A stretch of DNA of 45,828 nucleotides from contig JACPHN010000083.1 of NCBI GenBank assembly GCA_016188575.1, forward strand, positions 1-45,828. Direction: 5' to 3'. The stretch is from Candidatus Schekmanbacteria bacterium. GTDB taxonomy: Bacteria; CSSED10-310; JACPHN01. Of this stretch, positions 34,192 through 43,050 are shown in pieces. Positions within the stretch are counted from its first letter, which is position 1. Each line of letters opens with the position of its first letter. The notes under the pieces are model-generated. The model searched no databases. It saw nothing but the letters and a program-made list of their open reading frames with translations, and had not been told where the DNA came from. A program made the translations under genes and the position numbers.

Positions 34192-36714
34192 ATGAATGAT
34201 CGTGGCGGCCGAGAACGCGACCTCATCCTCGCTCCCAACGAGTTCGCCTTCATCCTCGATGAGACCAAGGGCAATATCAACGTCTACGTCGGCCCCCACA
34301 AGACGAGCCTCGCCAACACCGACCAACCTGTCGTGTTCAACGGGGAATCGAAGCGCTTCGAGCGGCGCACGCTCGAGCAAGCGATTCAGGAAATCGCCAT
34401 CGCTCCGGAGGGGTGGTATCTGGTGCTCAAAAATCCAGCGCCCGGTCCCGATGCCCACCCGCGCACCGGCGCCTTGAACAACCTCCCGCGGCTCGATATC
34501 GGACGCAAGGTCAACATCCCCGGCCCCATCTCGTTCGCCCTGTGGCCCGGGCAGATGGCCAAGGTTATTCAGGGGCATCACCTGCGCTCGAACCAGTATC
34601 TTCTCGTGCGTGTCTACGATGAGGAGGCCGCGCGCACCAACTGGGCCAACGCCGTGATCAAGACCAAGACCTCCAGCACCGGCGAAGCGAGCGAATCCGA
34701 CGCCGCCGCTCCGGATGTCGAGGGTTTGCCGCCCGACCTCGCGCTCCCCGAGCTCACGCTCGGAAAGACTCTGGTCATCAAGGGCACGGAAGTCTCCTTC
34801 TACATCCCACCGACCGGAATCGCCGTCATCCCCGACGACGACGGCAACTACGTGCGCGAGGCCGTGACGCTGGAGCGCCTCGAGTACTGCATCCTCCTCG
34901 ATGAGGACGGCAACAAGCGCTACATCCAAGGGCCCGCGGTGGTGTTCCCACGCCCGACGGAGACCTTCATCGAGCGTCAGGCATCGCGCAAGTTCAAGGC
35001 GATCGAGCTCAACGAGAATAGCGGCATCTACGTCAAGGTGATTGCCCCGTACAAGGAGGGCGACAAGGAGCTGAAGGTCGGCGACGAGCTGCTGATTACC
35101 GGCCGCGAGCAGAGCATTTACTTCCCGCGGCCCGAGCACGCGATGATCAAGTATGGCGAGCAGGAAATCCATTACGGGATCGCAATCCCCGCCGGCGAGG
35201 CACGCTACGTGCTCGACCGTCTGTCGGGCACGATCACGCTGCGGCGCGGGCCGTGCATCTTCTTGCCCGATCCGCGCTCACAGGTCATCGTGCGGCGCAT
35301 CCTGTCGCCGGCCACGGTCTCGCTCTGGTTTCCTGGTAACCAGAAAGCGGCCGAGTACAATCGCCGGCTAATGGAGCTCACGGCGGGATCCGAGAGCCAG
35401 GAATACATCCAGGAGCACGACTTGGCGCGCCAGCTCAGCGCCGCCGCTCCCGCACCGGCAGGCGCGCTCGCCAAGCGCGAAAAAGCCGCGGCGCCCACGG
35501 CCGGGACAGCCGATGACTTCATGCGCCAGCAGCGTTTCACGCCGCCGCGCACCGTGGTGCTCGACACGCGGTTCGACGGCGCCGTGGCGATTGACATCTG
35601 GACGGGCTATGCGGTGATGGTCGTGAGCAAGACGGCGGGACGCCGGGTAGTGCTCGGCCCACAGACCGTGCTCCTCGAATACGACGAGACCCTGCAGACC
35701 ATGGAGCTGTCCACGGGTACGCCCAAGACGGATGACAAGTTGTTCCGGACCGTGTACCTGCGGGTGTTGAACAATCAGGTCAGCGACGTGGTAGACGTCG
35801 AAACCCGGGACTTGTGTCGCGTCCGCCTGCGACTCGCGTACCGCGTCAACTTCGAGGGGACGTCCGAAAAATGGTTCGACGTCGAAAACTACGTGAAGTT
35901 TCTGACCGACCACTTGCGTTCGCTCATCCGCAACGCGGTCAAGGGCCATGGGATCGAGCACTTCCACACCACCGCGGCGGCGATCGTGCGAGCCACGGTG
36001 CTCGGAGAACAGGACGCCGGGGGGAAACGGCCGGGCCGGGCGTTCGCCGAAAACGGGATGCGGGTATACGATGTGGAGGTCCTCGATGTTGCGCTTACCG
36101 ATCGGACCATCGAAGGGTTGCTCGTCGAGGCGCAGCAAGCGGCCGTGCGCCAGGCCGTGGATCTGGCGGGCGAGCGACGGACTCTCGAATATACCAGGGA
36201 GAGCGAAGGGTTCAAGCAGGAAATCGCCCGGCTCAAGTGGCAGACCCGGGAGCAGGACATCGCGCTTGGCATCGATGAGGTGCAGAAGGACCTGCAGCGG
36301 CGGCTCGCTCTGGTCGCTGCCAGATGCGACATCGTCCGCGAGCGGCATGCCCGCAAGCTCGCCGAGCAGGCCACGTTCGACGCAGTGCATGGGGCCGAGT
36401 TGCGGCGCGAGCGCGCGGCGCAGGAGCTCGGCATCGAGCTCGCCAAGGAGCGCCTGGGACAGCGCCTGGAGGAAATCGGCGCCGAGGTCAGAGCCACGGT
36501 CGAAAAGGCCTCGGCGGTCTCGCCGGACCTCGTCGCGGCGCTCCAGGCGTTCAGTGACAAGGCGCTCGCGGAGCGCGTGGCGCAGACCATGGCGCCGCTC
36601 GCCATTCTCGGCGGGGAGAGCGTGGCCGCGGTATTCTCGCGGCTCTTGGAGGGGAGCCCGCTCGGCGGCGTGCTCGCGGCGAATGGCGCCGGGACGCGCG
36701 CGGAGGGGGCGTAA
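34192..36714 (+). CDS. Major vault protein homologue (bacterial)
   Basis: This 840-residue protein matches the eukaryotic major vault protein in order and length (human MVP about 890). Beta-rich repeats fill about 1-520 (ENSGIYVKVI against MVP ENEGIYV). The pre-shoulder segment RRVVLGPQTVLLEYDE...MELSTGTPK aligns with MVP RVVFGPELVSLGPEE...LSLSAGRPK. The shoulder starts near residue 534 (DVETRDLCRVRLRLAYRVNF against MVP IETADHARLQLQLAYNWHF). HFHTTAAAIVRATVLG and FAENGMRVYDVEVLDV match FHKNSARIIRTAVFG and FPQNGLVVSSVDVQSV. A long charged cap helix (about 650-780) and a Gly/Leu-rich cap-ring-like tail end the protein. It should self-assemble into a hollow cytosolic shell. The SPFH/band-7 fold is shared, but the repeats argue against a plain stomatin. 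Confidence 0.8.
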   Translation: MNDRGGRERDLILAPNEFAFILDETKGNINVYVGPHKTSLANTDQPVVFNGESKRFERRTLEQAIQEIAIAPEGWYLVLKNPAPGPDAHPRTGALNNLPRLDIGRKVNIPGPISFALWPGQMAKVIQGHHLRSNQYLLVRVYDEEAARTNWANAVIKTKTSSTGEASESDAAAPDVEGLPPDLALPELTLGKTLVIKGTEVSFYIPPTGIAVIPDDDGNYVREAVTLERLEYCILLDEDGNKRYIQGPAVVFPRPTETFIERQASRKFKAIELNENSGIYVKVIAPYKEGDKELKVGDELLITGREQSIYFPRPEHAMIKYGEQEIHYGIAIPAGEARYVLDRLSGTITLRRGPCIFLPDPRSQVIVRRILSPATVSLWFPGNQKAAEYNRRLMELTAGSESQEYIQEHDLARQLSAAAPAPAGALAKREKAAAPTAGTADDFMRQQRFTPPRTVVLDTRFDGAVAIDIWTGYAVMVVSKTAGRRVVLGPQTVLLEYDETLQTMELSTGTPKTDDKLFRTVYLRVLNNQVSDVVDVETRDLCRVRLRLAYRVNFEGTSEKWFDVENYVKFLTDHLRSLIRNAVKGHGIEHFHTTAAAIVRATVLGEQDAGGKRPGRAFAENGMRVYDVEVLDVALTDRTIEGLLVEAQQAAVRQAVDLAGERRTLEYTRESEGFKQEIARLKWQTREQDIALGIDEVQKDLQRRLALVAARCDIVRERHARKLAEQATFDAVHGAELRRERAAQELGIELAKERLGQRLEEIGAEVRATVEKASAVSPDLVAALQAFSDKALAERVAQTMAPLAILGGESVAAVFSRLLEGSPLGGVLAANGAGTRAEGA

Positions 36715-36831
36715 CAGGCGCGGGAGCACCGCACTCCAGGCAACATCCGAACCGATGCCGGCGATAAGGATGCGCGCCTTCGCCGGCAAGCGGCGCGCGC
36801 GGCACAGGCGTCCAATTCTCGGAGGCATCCC

Positions 36832-38514
36832 ATGGAAATCGGCTCGTCGACCTCGCTCTCCCCAACCATTCCCGACACCTCGGCAACCGGCACGAGCGAC
36901 ACCGCCACCGGCGGAGCGGCCAAGGAGGCCAGTCAGACGGCCTCCTCAGCCGCCGCCGGCGAGGTGCAAGAGACCCCTGATGCGGAGCCTGTTGCCGGCG
37001 ACGAACCCGCCGTCGAGCCAGTTGACTCGTACTCGACCGAGGCAGTCGGCGTCTGGGATCGCCTGACGGGTACCGCCTCCGCCGGCGAGGCCGGCGAACG
37101 TGGTGAAGCCGATTCGTCCCTTTCCGACGTCATCTCCCGCCTGCGGCAGAGCCCCCCGGCGCCCTCCCCGCTCGCCGCGCCCGCCAGCGACTCCGATCTC
37201 ATCTCGGCCAACGTCCTGCCGCCCGCCTCCCGCAACTACGGAGACCTCGTGCAATCGGTGGTCGGCGCTGACACTCAAGCCGCTGCGCTCGGACCGGACG
37301 GCATCATCAAGTCGCACGAAAACTGGGGAGGGCTGAACCTCAAGGAGGAAGAGCTCGGTCAGGACCTGGCGAAGCGCCTGAAGGGAGATCCCGCGGGCCA
37401 GTCCGGGACCGCTACCGGAGTGCTCGACAAGCTGGACAAGGGCGACGCCAGCCAGGTCAGCCACGAGATGTACAAGAACATGTCGAAGGAGGAGATGGTC
37501 AAGCTCGCGAGGACCGAACCAGGCCGAACCGCCCTTACCAAGATGAAGGACAAGCTCGACCCCTCGGACAAGGAGCAAGATGCGGCGGCTGTCGAGATCA
37601 AGAAGGCCATCGACGAAGGCAGGGCGCGCGAGGAGGAGGCCAAGGACCTGACGCCACCCGAGCTCAAGCCCGGAAAATCACACCACGAGCAGACCAAGGA
37701 CGGAGCCACCGTAGGCACCTTCTACACCAAGCCGAACGTCACCCAGATGCCTCTGGACAAATTCAAGACCGGCTCTGTCGAGGAAGCCAAGAAGCAAATC
37801 GATGACACCAAGGCCAAGCAGGAGGCCTTCTGCGCAGACATGCGCGCCAAGCTCGGCGACAACGTCGATGTCAAGAATCCACCCAGCCTCGACCACGTCA
37901 AGCAGTATATGCAGAAGGTCGCCGATGAAGGGGGGACCGACAAGGTCAGGGAGAAACACGGCGAGTACCTGAGCACCTTCTACGCCCATTCAGGCGAGGG
38001 CGTAACTTGGGGCGCCGGCAGGAAGCTCGCGGAAAGCGATCAGCTCAAAGCCGGTCTGCAGGGGCAGCCGACCCTCAAAGACGGTCGCAAGGTGATCGAC
38101 TGCGAGGGTTACTCAGCGCTGACCGAGAATATCCTGGGCGGTCTGAAGGACAAGCGTAACAAGAACCAGCCGATGTTCGACATCACACACGCATCGACAT
38201 CGAACCATATCATTACGGGCGTGTTTCCGCGCGACAAGAATGCAGGCCAACCGTTTTTCGTGAACAACAATGTTCCCAGTGAGATTACAAGAGAGGACTA
38301 CGCGGCGGCGGCGGGCTATGCGAAGAAGCAGGGCCGGGGCAAGCCCTCGCAGGACGACATCATGCGTGCGGTGGCGATTCGGGGCGCCCGCGAGCGCAAG
38401 GACATCGAACCGACCGCGGAAACGCCGGTCCAAACAGCAGGACGGATGTCGGGGATGACGGAGAGTCCAAAGACAGTAAAGAAGCTCCTCGAGGAGTTGC
38501 AAATTCCCGAATAA
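36832..38514 (+). CDS. Putative vault cargo or effector with transglutaminase/papain-like Cys-His-Asn signature
   Basis: This 560-residue hydrophilic protein has no signal peptide or membrane segment. Residues 1-110 are a disordered Ser/Thr/Ala/Glu/Pro-rich leader. About 120-330 are charged helices. The C-terminal third holds VIDCEGYSALTENIL (Cys424), TSNHIITGVF (His459) and FFVNNNVP (Asn478-480). That is the spacing and local sequence of the Cys-His-Asp/Asn triad of transglutaminase-like or papain-fold enzymes. Family membership is my inference from motif order, not a recognised domain match. It starts 117 bases after the vault-like gene on the same strand, so it may be packaged in or act on the shell. 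A secreted effector is another reading. A palindrome copy follows its stop. Confidence 0.6.
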   Translation: MEIGSSTSLSPTIPDTSATGTSDTATGGAAKEASQTASSAAAGEVQETPDAEPVAGDEPAVEPVDSYSTEAVGVWDRLTGTASAGEAGERGEADSSLSDVISRLRQSPPAPSPLAAPASDSDLISANVLPPASRNYGDLVQSVVGADTQAAALGPDGIIKSHENWGGLNLKEEELGQDLAKRLKGDPAGQSGTATGVLDKLDKGDASQVSHEMYKNMSKEEMVKLARTEPGRTALTKMKDKLDPSDKEQDAAAVEIKKAIDEGRAREEEAKDLTPPELKPGKSHHEQTKDGATVGTFYTKPNVTQMPLDKFKTGSVEEAKKQIDDTKAKQEAFCADMRAKLGDNVDVKNPPSLDHVKQYMQKVADEGGTDKVREKHGEYLSTFYAHSGEGVTWGAGRKLAESDQLKAGLQGQPTLKDGRKVIDCEGYSALTENILGGLKDKRNKNQPMFDITHASTSNHIITGVFPRDKNAGQPFFVNNNVPSEITREDYAAAAGYAKKQGRGKPSQDDIMRAVAIRGARERKDIEPTAETPVQTAGRMSGMTESPKTVKKLLEELQIPE

Positions 38515-38527
38515 CCCGGCTCCGTAT

Positions 38528-38580
38528 CTGTTCACCCCCTCCCCCCACTTTCGGAGGGAGGGTCGGGGCGGGGCGGGGGG
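38528..38580. repeat. Dispersed palindrome, variant copy 5
   Basis: The left arm CTGTTCACCCCCTCCCCCC is that of the family. The right arm has been replaced by GGAGGGAGGGTCGGGGCGGGG, the second arm type also seen at 43339-43360 and hinted at about 1168-1200. It lies between the stops of convergent genes. Confidence 0.65.
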
Positions 38581-38587
38581 AGAAAGA

Positions 38588-39619
38588 CTACCTGGTAGCA
38601 CGAGCCTCGCAGGGGCGCGAGGTCGCATCGCTCTCCGCCTCCCAAAACGCCCGCTGAATCACATACATCGAGGCGTTCAGCGCGACTCTCAACAGGAGCT
38701 CCTCGTCCTCTGGCAAGGCGAACCGGCGCCCGAGACAATGCACGAAAATTTCACCTGGAGCGGCGGTCCTGTCGGCAATCCGCTTTGCCAGTGCAAACAA
38801 CTCCATGGCGGCCGGTTCCTGCGCGCGTAATCGGGCCAGCGCGGCAGCGGCGTTGTGAGGGGTCGCATTCGCAGCCCCACCGGGGTAAAACAGCGGATCG
38901 CAGTGCTTGCGCGCGAGCCGCCGCATCGCGCGTCCCCACATTTCCCACCGCCGCCACCAGTCGTCGAAGTTGTGAGCGTGGTCGTGCCAGGCGCGAGCTT
39001 GCCGCGTCGCCTCCAGCACGATGCCCCGGCGGTGCATCAGCCGATACCCCAGGTCCAGGTCTTCACCTGCGGGCTCCGGAAAAGACGGGTCGAACCCGCC
39101 AACCGCGCGCACGTCCGCGGCGGGCACGCTGAGATTTCCCGTGCAAAACGCGAGGGGGCCGAGCGGTACGCCCGGGGGGACAGTCGCGGTCCCGAATATG
39201 CCGATCTCGGTGGCGATGCGATTCAGCGGGGTGGCCATCACCGCGGGCGCGAAGTCGAAGGTGCCAAGCAGCGCGGTCGGGCGGCGGAAACACGCATGGA
39301 GCTGGAGGTGTGTGGACACCACGTCGCGCGCAAGGCGCACGTCGTCATTGAGAAATAGGATCAGCGGCGCCTGGACCAGATCGAGGGCGCGATTGCGCGC
39401 CGCGGCCGGGCCGGCCTGCGCTGCCGCCGTGACGAAAACCCGCAAGCTGCCGCGGCAAGCATCCGCGACGAGCGCGGCCGGCGGGGCCGAGCCGTCGTCT
39501 GTGACGATTACCTCGAAGCTCTCGGCCGACTCCTGCCGGGACAGGTCGCCGAGGAGGTTGGCAAGCTGTAGCGGGCGATTGTGTGTCGCAATCACCACCG
39601 AGATGCGCGGAGCGATCAT
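38588..39619 (-). CDS. Family 2 glycosyltransferase
   Basis: This 343-residue GT-A fold glycosyltransferase uses a nucleotide sugar. The N-terminal SVVIATHNRPLQLANLL is the family 2 start. The acidic metal/nucleotide residues are VTDDGSAP and LFLNDDVRLA. GEDLDLGYRLMHRRG is the ED-type catalytic-loop motif. A C-terminal helical extension of about 90 residues is unassigned. No membrane helix is seen. Its ATG overlaps the methyltransferase stop (ATGA), and it is last in a four-gene operon. The acceptor is unknown; a surface polysaccharide or a modified protein from the same operon is possible. Confidence 0.85.
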   Translation of the reverse strand: MIAPRISVVIATHNRPLQLANLLGDLSRQESAESFEVIVTDDGSAPPAALVADACRGSLRVFVTAAAQAGPAAARNRALDLVQAPLILFLNDDVRLARDVVSTHLQLHACFRRPTALLGTFDFAPAVMATPLNRIATEIGIFGTATVPPGVPLGPLAFCTGNLSVPAADVRAVGGFDPSFPEPAGEDLDLGYRLMHRRGIVLEATRQARAWHDHAHNFDDWWRRWEMWGRAMRRLARKHCDPLFYPGGAANATPHNAAAALARLRAQEPAAMELFALAKRIADRTAAPGEIFVHCLGRRFALPEDEELLLRVALNASMYVIQRAFWEAESDATSRPCEARATR

Positions 39620-40218
39620 TCCCGACTCGGTGGCAGAGATTTCACGGCCTCGACGAAGACCGTATGGTCCGCGAAGTTGCGGTCGAGCGCCGCGGCATTG
39701 AACCGGCGGCTCTCTCCGAACTTGGTGACCTCGATCTGGTCAGCGGCGAAGCCGGCCGCCCGCAGCGCCGTGGCCAGGATGTCGGCGTCGTAAATGGCCT
39801 TATGCCCCCAGCCAAAAACGATAGCGAGAAGTGCTCCAGCGCTGCCGAAGTCACGATAGGCGATGGGGTTTCCGCCCGGCTGCGCGGCCAGCCAGGGGGC
39901 TTTTACTTCGGGACAGTAGTGAGCGAAATACGCTTCGGAAAACGCGCGATCTCCCGCCACGTACGCCTCCGCAAAGAGCCGGAAGTCGGGGACGCCGAGG
40001 CGCGCGGCGCCGCCGACGCGGAGGACCCGGTAGACCTCGCGGAGCAACGCCGCCCCCTCCTGGAACGTCAGATGCTCGAGCAGATGCGAGCTGTACGCCT
40101 CGGAAATGCTGTTTGCCTCCCAATCGCCTAACCCGAGCCGCAGATCATGTCCGCGGCTCAGGTCGAGATTGACCCAGCCGGGAAAGTAAATCTCACCGCA
40201 TCCCAGGTGCAGCCTCAA
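39616..40218 (-). CDS. SAM-dependent methyltransferase
   Basis: This 200-residue class I methyltransferase has a SAM-binding start, RLHLGCGEIYFPGWVNLDLS, and a post-motif, SSHLLEHLTFQEG. REVYRVLRVGGAARLGVPDF is also typical of predicted polysaccharide-cluster methyltransferases. The start is a TTG at 40218, directly followed by the LHLGCGE motif, so there is no room for a later start. The gene follows the TPR gene by 35 bases and overlaps the glycosyltransferase start by 4, which suggests a joint glycan-modifying role. Confidence 0.82.
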   Translation of the reverse strand: MRLHLGCGEIYFPGWVNLDLSRGHDLRLGLGDWEANSISEAYSSHLLEHLTFQEGAALLREVYRVLRVGGAARLGVPDFRLFAEAYVAGDRAFSEAYFAHYCPEVKAPWLAAQPGGNPIAYRDFGSAGALLAIVFGWGHKAIYDADILATALRAAGFAADQIEVTKFGESRRFNAAALDRNFADHTVFVEAVKSLPPSRE

Positions 40219-40253
40219 GGCGATCTCTCATTCGCCGTCAGGTCGCCGGTCAG

Positions 40254-41462
40254 CTACCCTGCGTGAGAATCGATCGCCGTCACGACTTGGCGAGCCTGCT
40301 CGACAATCGGGTTGCCGGCCGGACCGGACTGCACCAGGGCGTCGGCGGTTTCGCGAGCCTGTTGCGGGCGCCCATCGTTCCAATAGGCCAGCGCGAGGTT
40401 GAATCGCGGCGCAAATTCTCCCTGCGGGGCCAGGCGGCACGCCGACTCGAGCACCGCGACGGCCTCCTGGGCGATTCCATGATTCGTCCTCGCCTGCGCG
40501 TTGAGCAGAGTGCCCAGATCATTGTAGGGTCGCCACTCCTGAGGGGCCACGCGCATCGCATGGCGCAGATCGGTAATCGCGAGGTCCGCGCGGTTGCCCA
40601 TGTCGTAAAGCATCGAACGGAGGTGCAGGCCACGCCAGTTGTCGGGATCGCGCGCCAGCAGCTTGTCGACCGCCGCCGCGGCGGTCTCCACGTCGGTTGC
40701 CGCCAGCGCGAAGGTTGCAAGATTGACGTAGGCCGCCTCGTTGTCCGGGTCGATGCGCGTCTGCTCGCGCAACGCGGACACGACTTTCTGTAGGTCGCCT
40801 TTCTTGAGATAGACGGCCGCGAGCTTGTCGTAGACGACACCGGCGTCGGGAAAGAGCGATTTCGCCTGTAGCAGCACTTTTTCGGCACCGTCCTGACGCT
40901 CGACCTCGCTGAGGACGTCCGCGAGCGTCATGTAACCGTCGAGGTAGGCGGGGTTGATCTCGATCGTCTTCGCAAACTCCGCGACCGCCGCGGCATGGTC
41001 TCCGGATTGTTTGTATGCGATACCAAGCGCATAGTGCGGGTCAGTGGCCCGCGGGTCGAGGCGAGCCGCGTGATTCAGCTCGCGAACGGCGTCCTTGAAT
41101 CGCTTCGCCGCGGCCAGAGAGCGACCGTGTTGGTAGCGTGCTTCGTAGCTTCCGCCGTCGAGGCCGACGGCAATTGCGAAGCTCTCGAGCGCGCCATCGT
41201 GGTCGCCGGTTCCCTCGCGCAGTAGCCCGCGCAGCACGTGAGCTTCCGCGCATGTCGAGGAGAAACCGATGACCCGGTCGACGATCGCCCGCGCCTGCTC
41301 GATCTTGCGAAGCGCGATCGCGATGCGCGCCAGCGCCAGGCTGGCCTCCAGGTGTTGATGATCTGCCTGTAGCGCGTCCGAAAACGCCTTGGCAGCGAGA
41401 TCCAGGCGACCGGTGGCCAGCAGTTTCTTGCCCTCGGCGCAGTATTCGTCAGGTGATGGCAT
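40254..41462 (-). CDS. Tetratricopeptide repeat protein
   Basis: This 402-residue protein consists almost wholly of about ten TPR units (DPHYALGIAYKQSGDHAAAVAEF, AGVVYDKLAAVYLKKGDLQKV and others). There is no signal peptide, so it is a cytosolic scaffold or part of a glycosylation complex. The ATG at 41462 is chosen from AGGAGG seven bases upstream and because a longer frame would overlap the upstream gene. It lies 22 bases downstream of the beta-repeat protein gene. Single-protein TPR genes before methyl- and glycosyltransferases resemble modification clusters, but no substrate is evident. Confidence 0.82.
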   Translation of the reverse strand: MPSPDEYCAEGKKLLATGRLDLAAKAFSDALQADHQHLEASLALARIAIALRKIEQARAIVDRVIGFSSTCAEAHVLRGLLREGTGDHDGALESFAIAVGLDGGSYEARYQHGRSLAAAKRFKDAVRELNHAARLDPRATDPHYALGIAYKQSGDHAAAVAEFAKTIEINPAYLDGYMTLADVLSEVERQDGAEKVLLQAKSLFPDAGVVYDKLAAVYLKKGDLQKVVSALREQTRIDPDNEAAYVNLATFALAATDVETAAAAVDKLLARDPDNWRGLHLRSMLYDMGNRADLAITDLRHAMRVAPQEWRPYNDLGTLLNAQARTNHGIAQEAVAVLESACRLAPQGEFAPRFNLALAYWNDGRPQQARETADALVQSGPAGNPIVEQARQVVTAIDSHAG

Positions 41463-41484
41463 GCAAATGCCTCCTGATTTGAGT

Positions 41485-43050
41485 TTACCAGAGTTTGAAC
41501 GCGTCCACGACGCTGTCGATGACGCTCGCAGCGCCGGCAGCGATCGTGTCGGCCGTAGTCTCGATGGCGTTGGCCGCGGACTGCACCGCTCCCGCCACTC
41601 CTTGCGCCAGGTTGCCGGCATCGCGGACGGCGGCACCGGGGTCGAGCGCGTACTCGAGACCCTTGCCGGCGAGGTCCAGCGCCCCGCCGATAGCGGCGTT
41701 GGCAATGGCCTTGACGTCCACCTCGACACCCCAGCCCGCGCCGAACCCGTAGCCTACGGCGGCGCCACCACCGAAACCGAACGAAATTTTGCCGTCGTCG
41801 TAGCCGAGGTGCACGCCGCCTTCCGCGCCGGCACCGGCCCAGGCACCCGCGTGTCCCGACAAGGTGACGAAGTCGCCGATACCTACCTGCCCTTCGGCCT
41901 CCGCTTTCACACCGGCAAACGCGGTTCCATAGATATCCGCCCCGGCGCGCGGTGGGTTGATCGTGGCGTTGACCTCGGCGTGGCCTTCGGCGAGCGCCGA
42001 AGCCTCGACGCGCACCTTGCCGCTGCCGTTGATATCGAGGCGCTCGCCGCCGATTTCGACGCCTGCCGTGCGAAAGTCAGCTCCCGCCTCCGCGGACGCG
42101 GAGACACCCACGCGCGCGTCTGCTCGCGCACGCAGCCCCGTGGCGTCCAGCGTGGCGCTTCCGGTCGCGTCGCCGAACGCTTCAACACCGGCATTCGCGT
42201 AGTAGTTGGCGGTGCCCAGCGCATTCTCCAACCGCCCCTGGGTGGATACCATCGCCGCCGCACTGGCGCCGACTTGCCCCTGAGCGTTGAGCCCGGTTGC
42301 ATCCAGACTGACGCTGCCCTCGCCGCCATAGCGCAGGTCGGCGCGCGCCTCGGACGTGTTCGTGGCTGTTCCGAGAACCGTTTCCAGACGACTGTCCGAG
42401 CGCGCCGAGGCGCCGAGCGTCCCCTGGAACCGCCCCTCTGCCTCTGCTCCCGCAATGCCGATCTTGGCCCGGCCGTCGGCCTCGAAGTCGCCGCCCACGC
42501 GCGTCTGGGTCTGGTTGTCGAAGGTGCCGAAGTCGCCAATCTGGCGATGAAGCTGATACGCGCGGTAGTCTCCAAAATGGCTCTGCGTGGACCCACGCGT
42601 CTCGGCCCGCAGCCCTGTCTGTTGCTCGAGTGCCTCGAGACTCTTGTCGACGCCCCCGAGGACACCCTGGATTGCCTCCGTGGGCGCGCCGAGGATCATG
42701 TTCTGAACCGTATCCACGGGATTGTCGCGCAATCCCTGAGCGATCGCTGCCAGATCCTGCTGGAGCGCCGCCGGATCGAATTCGGCGTTGCCGAGAAACG
42801 CCGAAAAGTCCGGTGGCTGGCCGGAAGCGACCGAGGTCAGTAGATGCTGAATACCACCAAACGGGTGGCTGCCTAGATCCTGAAAAAGATCGATGATGGC
42901 GGACCCGGCGCGCGTCGTTGCGGCGCGCATTTCGCGGTCCTTGTCGGTCGCCGGGTCGTGTATTTGCGCTTCGCGGGTGCCCTGCGCCTGCCACGCCTGA
43001 GCGTACTGCTGCGAGGTGTGGTCACCCCACGAAATCGTTCCGTTGGACAT
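41485..43050 (-). CDS. Beta-repeat, Gly/Ala-rich protein of unknown function
   Basis: This 521-residue protein has no signal peptide. An N-terminal helical part (about 1-180) precedes a low-cysteine, Gly/Ala-rich region of short amphipathic strands (about 190-440). Two consecutive units of about 50 residues can be aligned by RLETVLGTAT, SVSLDATGLNAQGQVGASA and RLENALGTAN, SATLDATGLRARADARVGVSA. A helical C-terminal tail (LAQGVAGAVQSAANAIETTADT) follows. The pattern suggests a beta-solenoid or extended fibrous structure, possibly secreted by a non-Sec route or held by the TPR protein encoded next. The ATG at 43050 has GGAGG seven bases upstream. It heads the operon running to 38588. I do not recognise a family. 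Confidence 0.7.
   Translation of the reverse strand: MSNGTISWGDHTSQQYAQAWQAQGTREAQIHDPATDKDREMRAATTRAGSAIIDLFQDLGSHPFGGIQHLLTSVASGQPPDFSAFLGNAEFDPAALQQDLAAIAQGLRDNPVDTVQNMILGAPTEAIQGVLGGVDKSLEALEQQTGLRAETRGSTQSHFGDYRAYQLHRQIGDFGTFDNQTQTRVGGDFEADGRAKIGIAGAEAEGRFQGTLGASARSDSRLETVLGTATNTSEARADLRYGGEGSVSLDATGLNAQGQVGASAAAMVSTQGRLENALGTANYYANAGVEAFGDATGSATLDATGLRARADARVGVSASAEAGADFRTAGVEIGGERLDINGSGKVRVEASALAEGHAEVNATINPPRAGADIYGTAFAGVKAEAEGQVGIGDFVTLSGHAGAWAGAGAEGGVHLGYDDGKISFGFGGGAAVGYGFGAGWGVEVDVKAIANAAIGGALDLAGKGLEYALDPGAAVRDAGNLAQGVAGAVQSAANAIETTADTIAAGAASVIDSVVDAFKLW

Noticed and set aside
34192-36714. Simple stomatin/flotillin (SPFH) protein
   Set aside because: The SPFH-like part is only the shoulder; the 500-residue repeat region before it and the absence of a membrane anchor fit a vault protein better.
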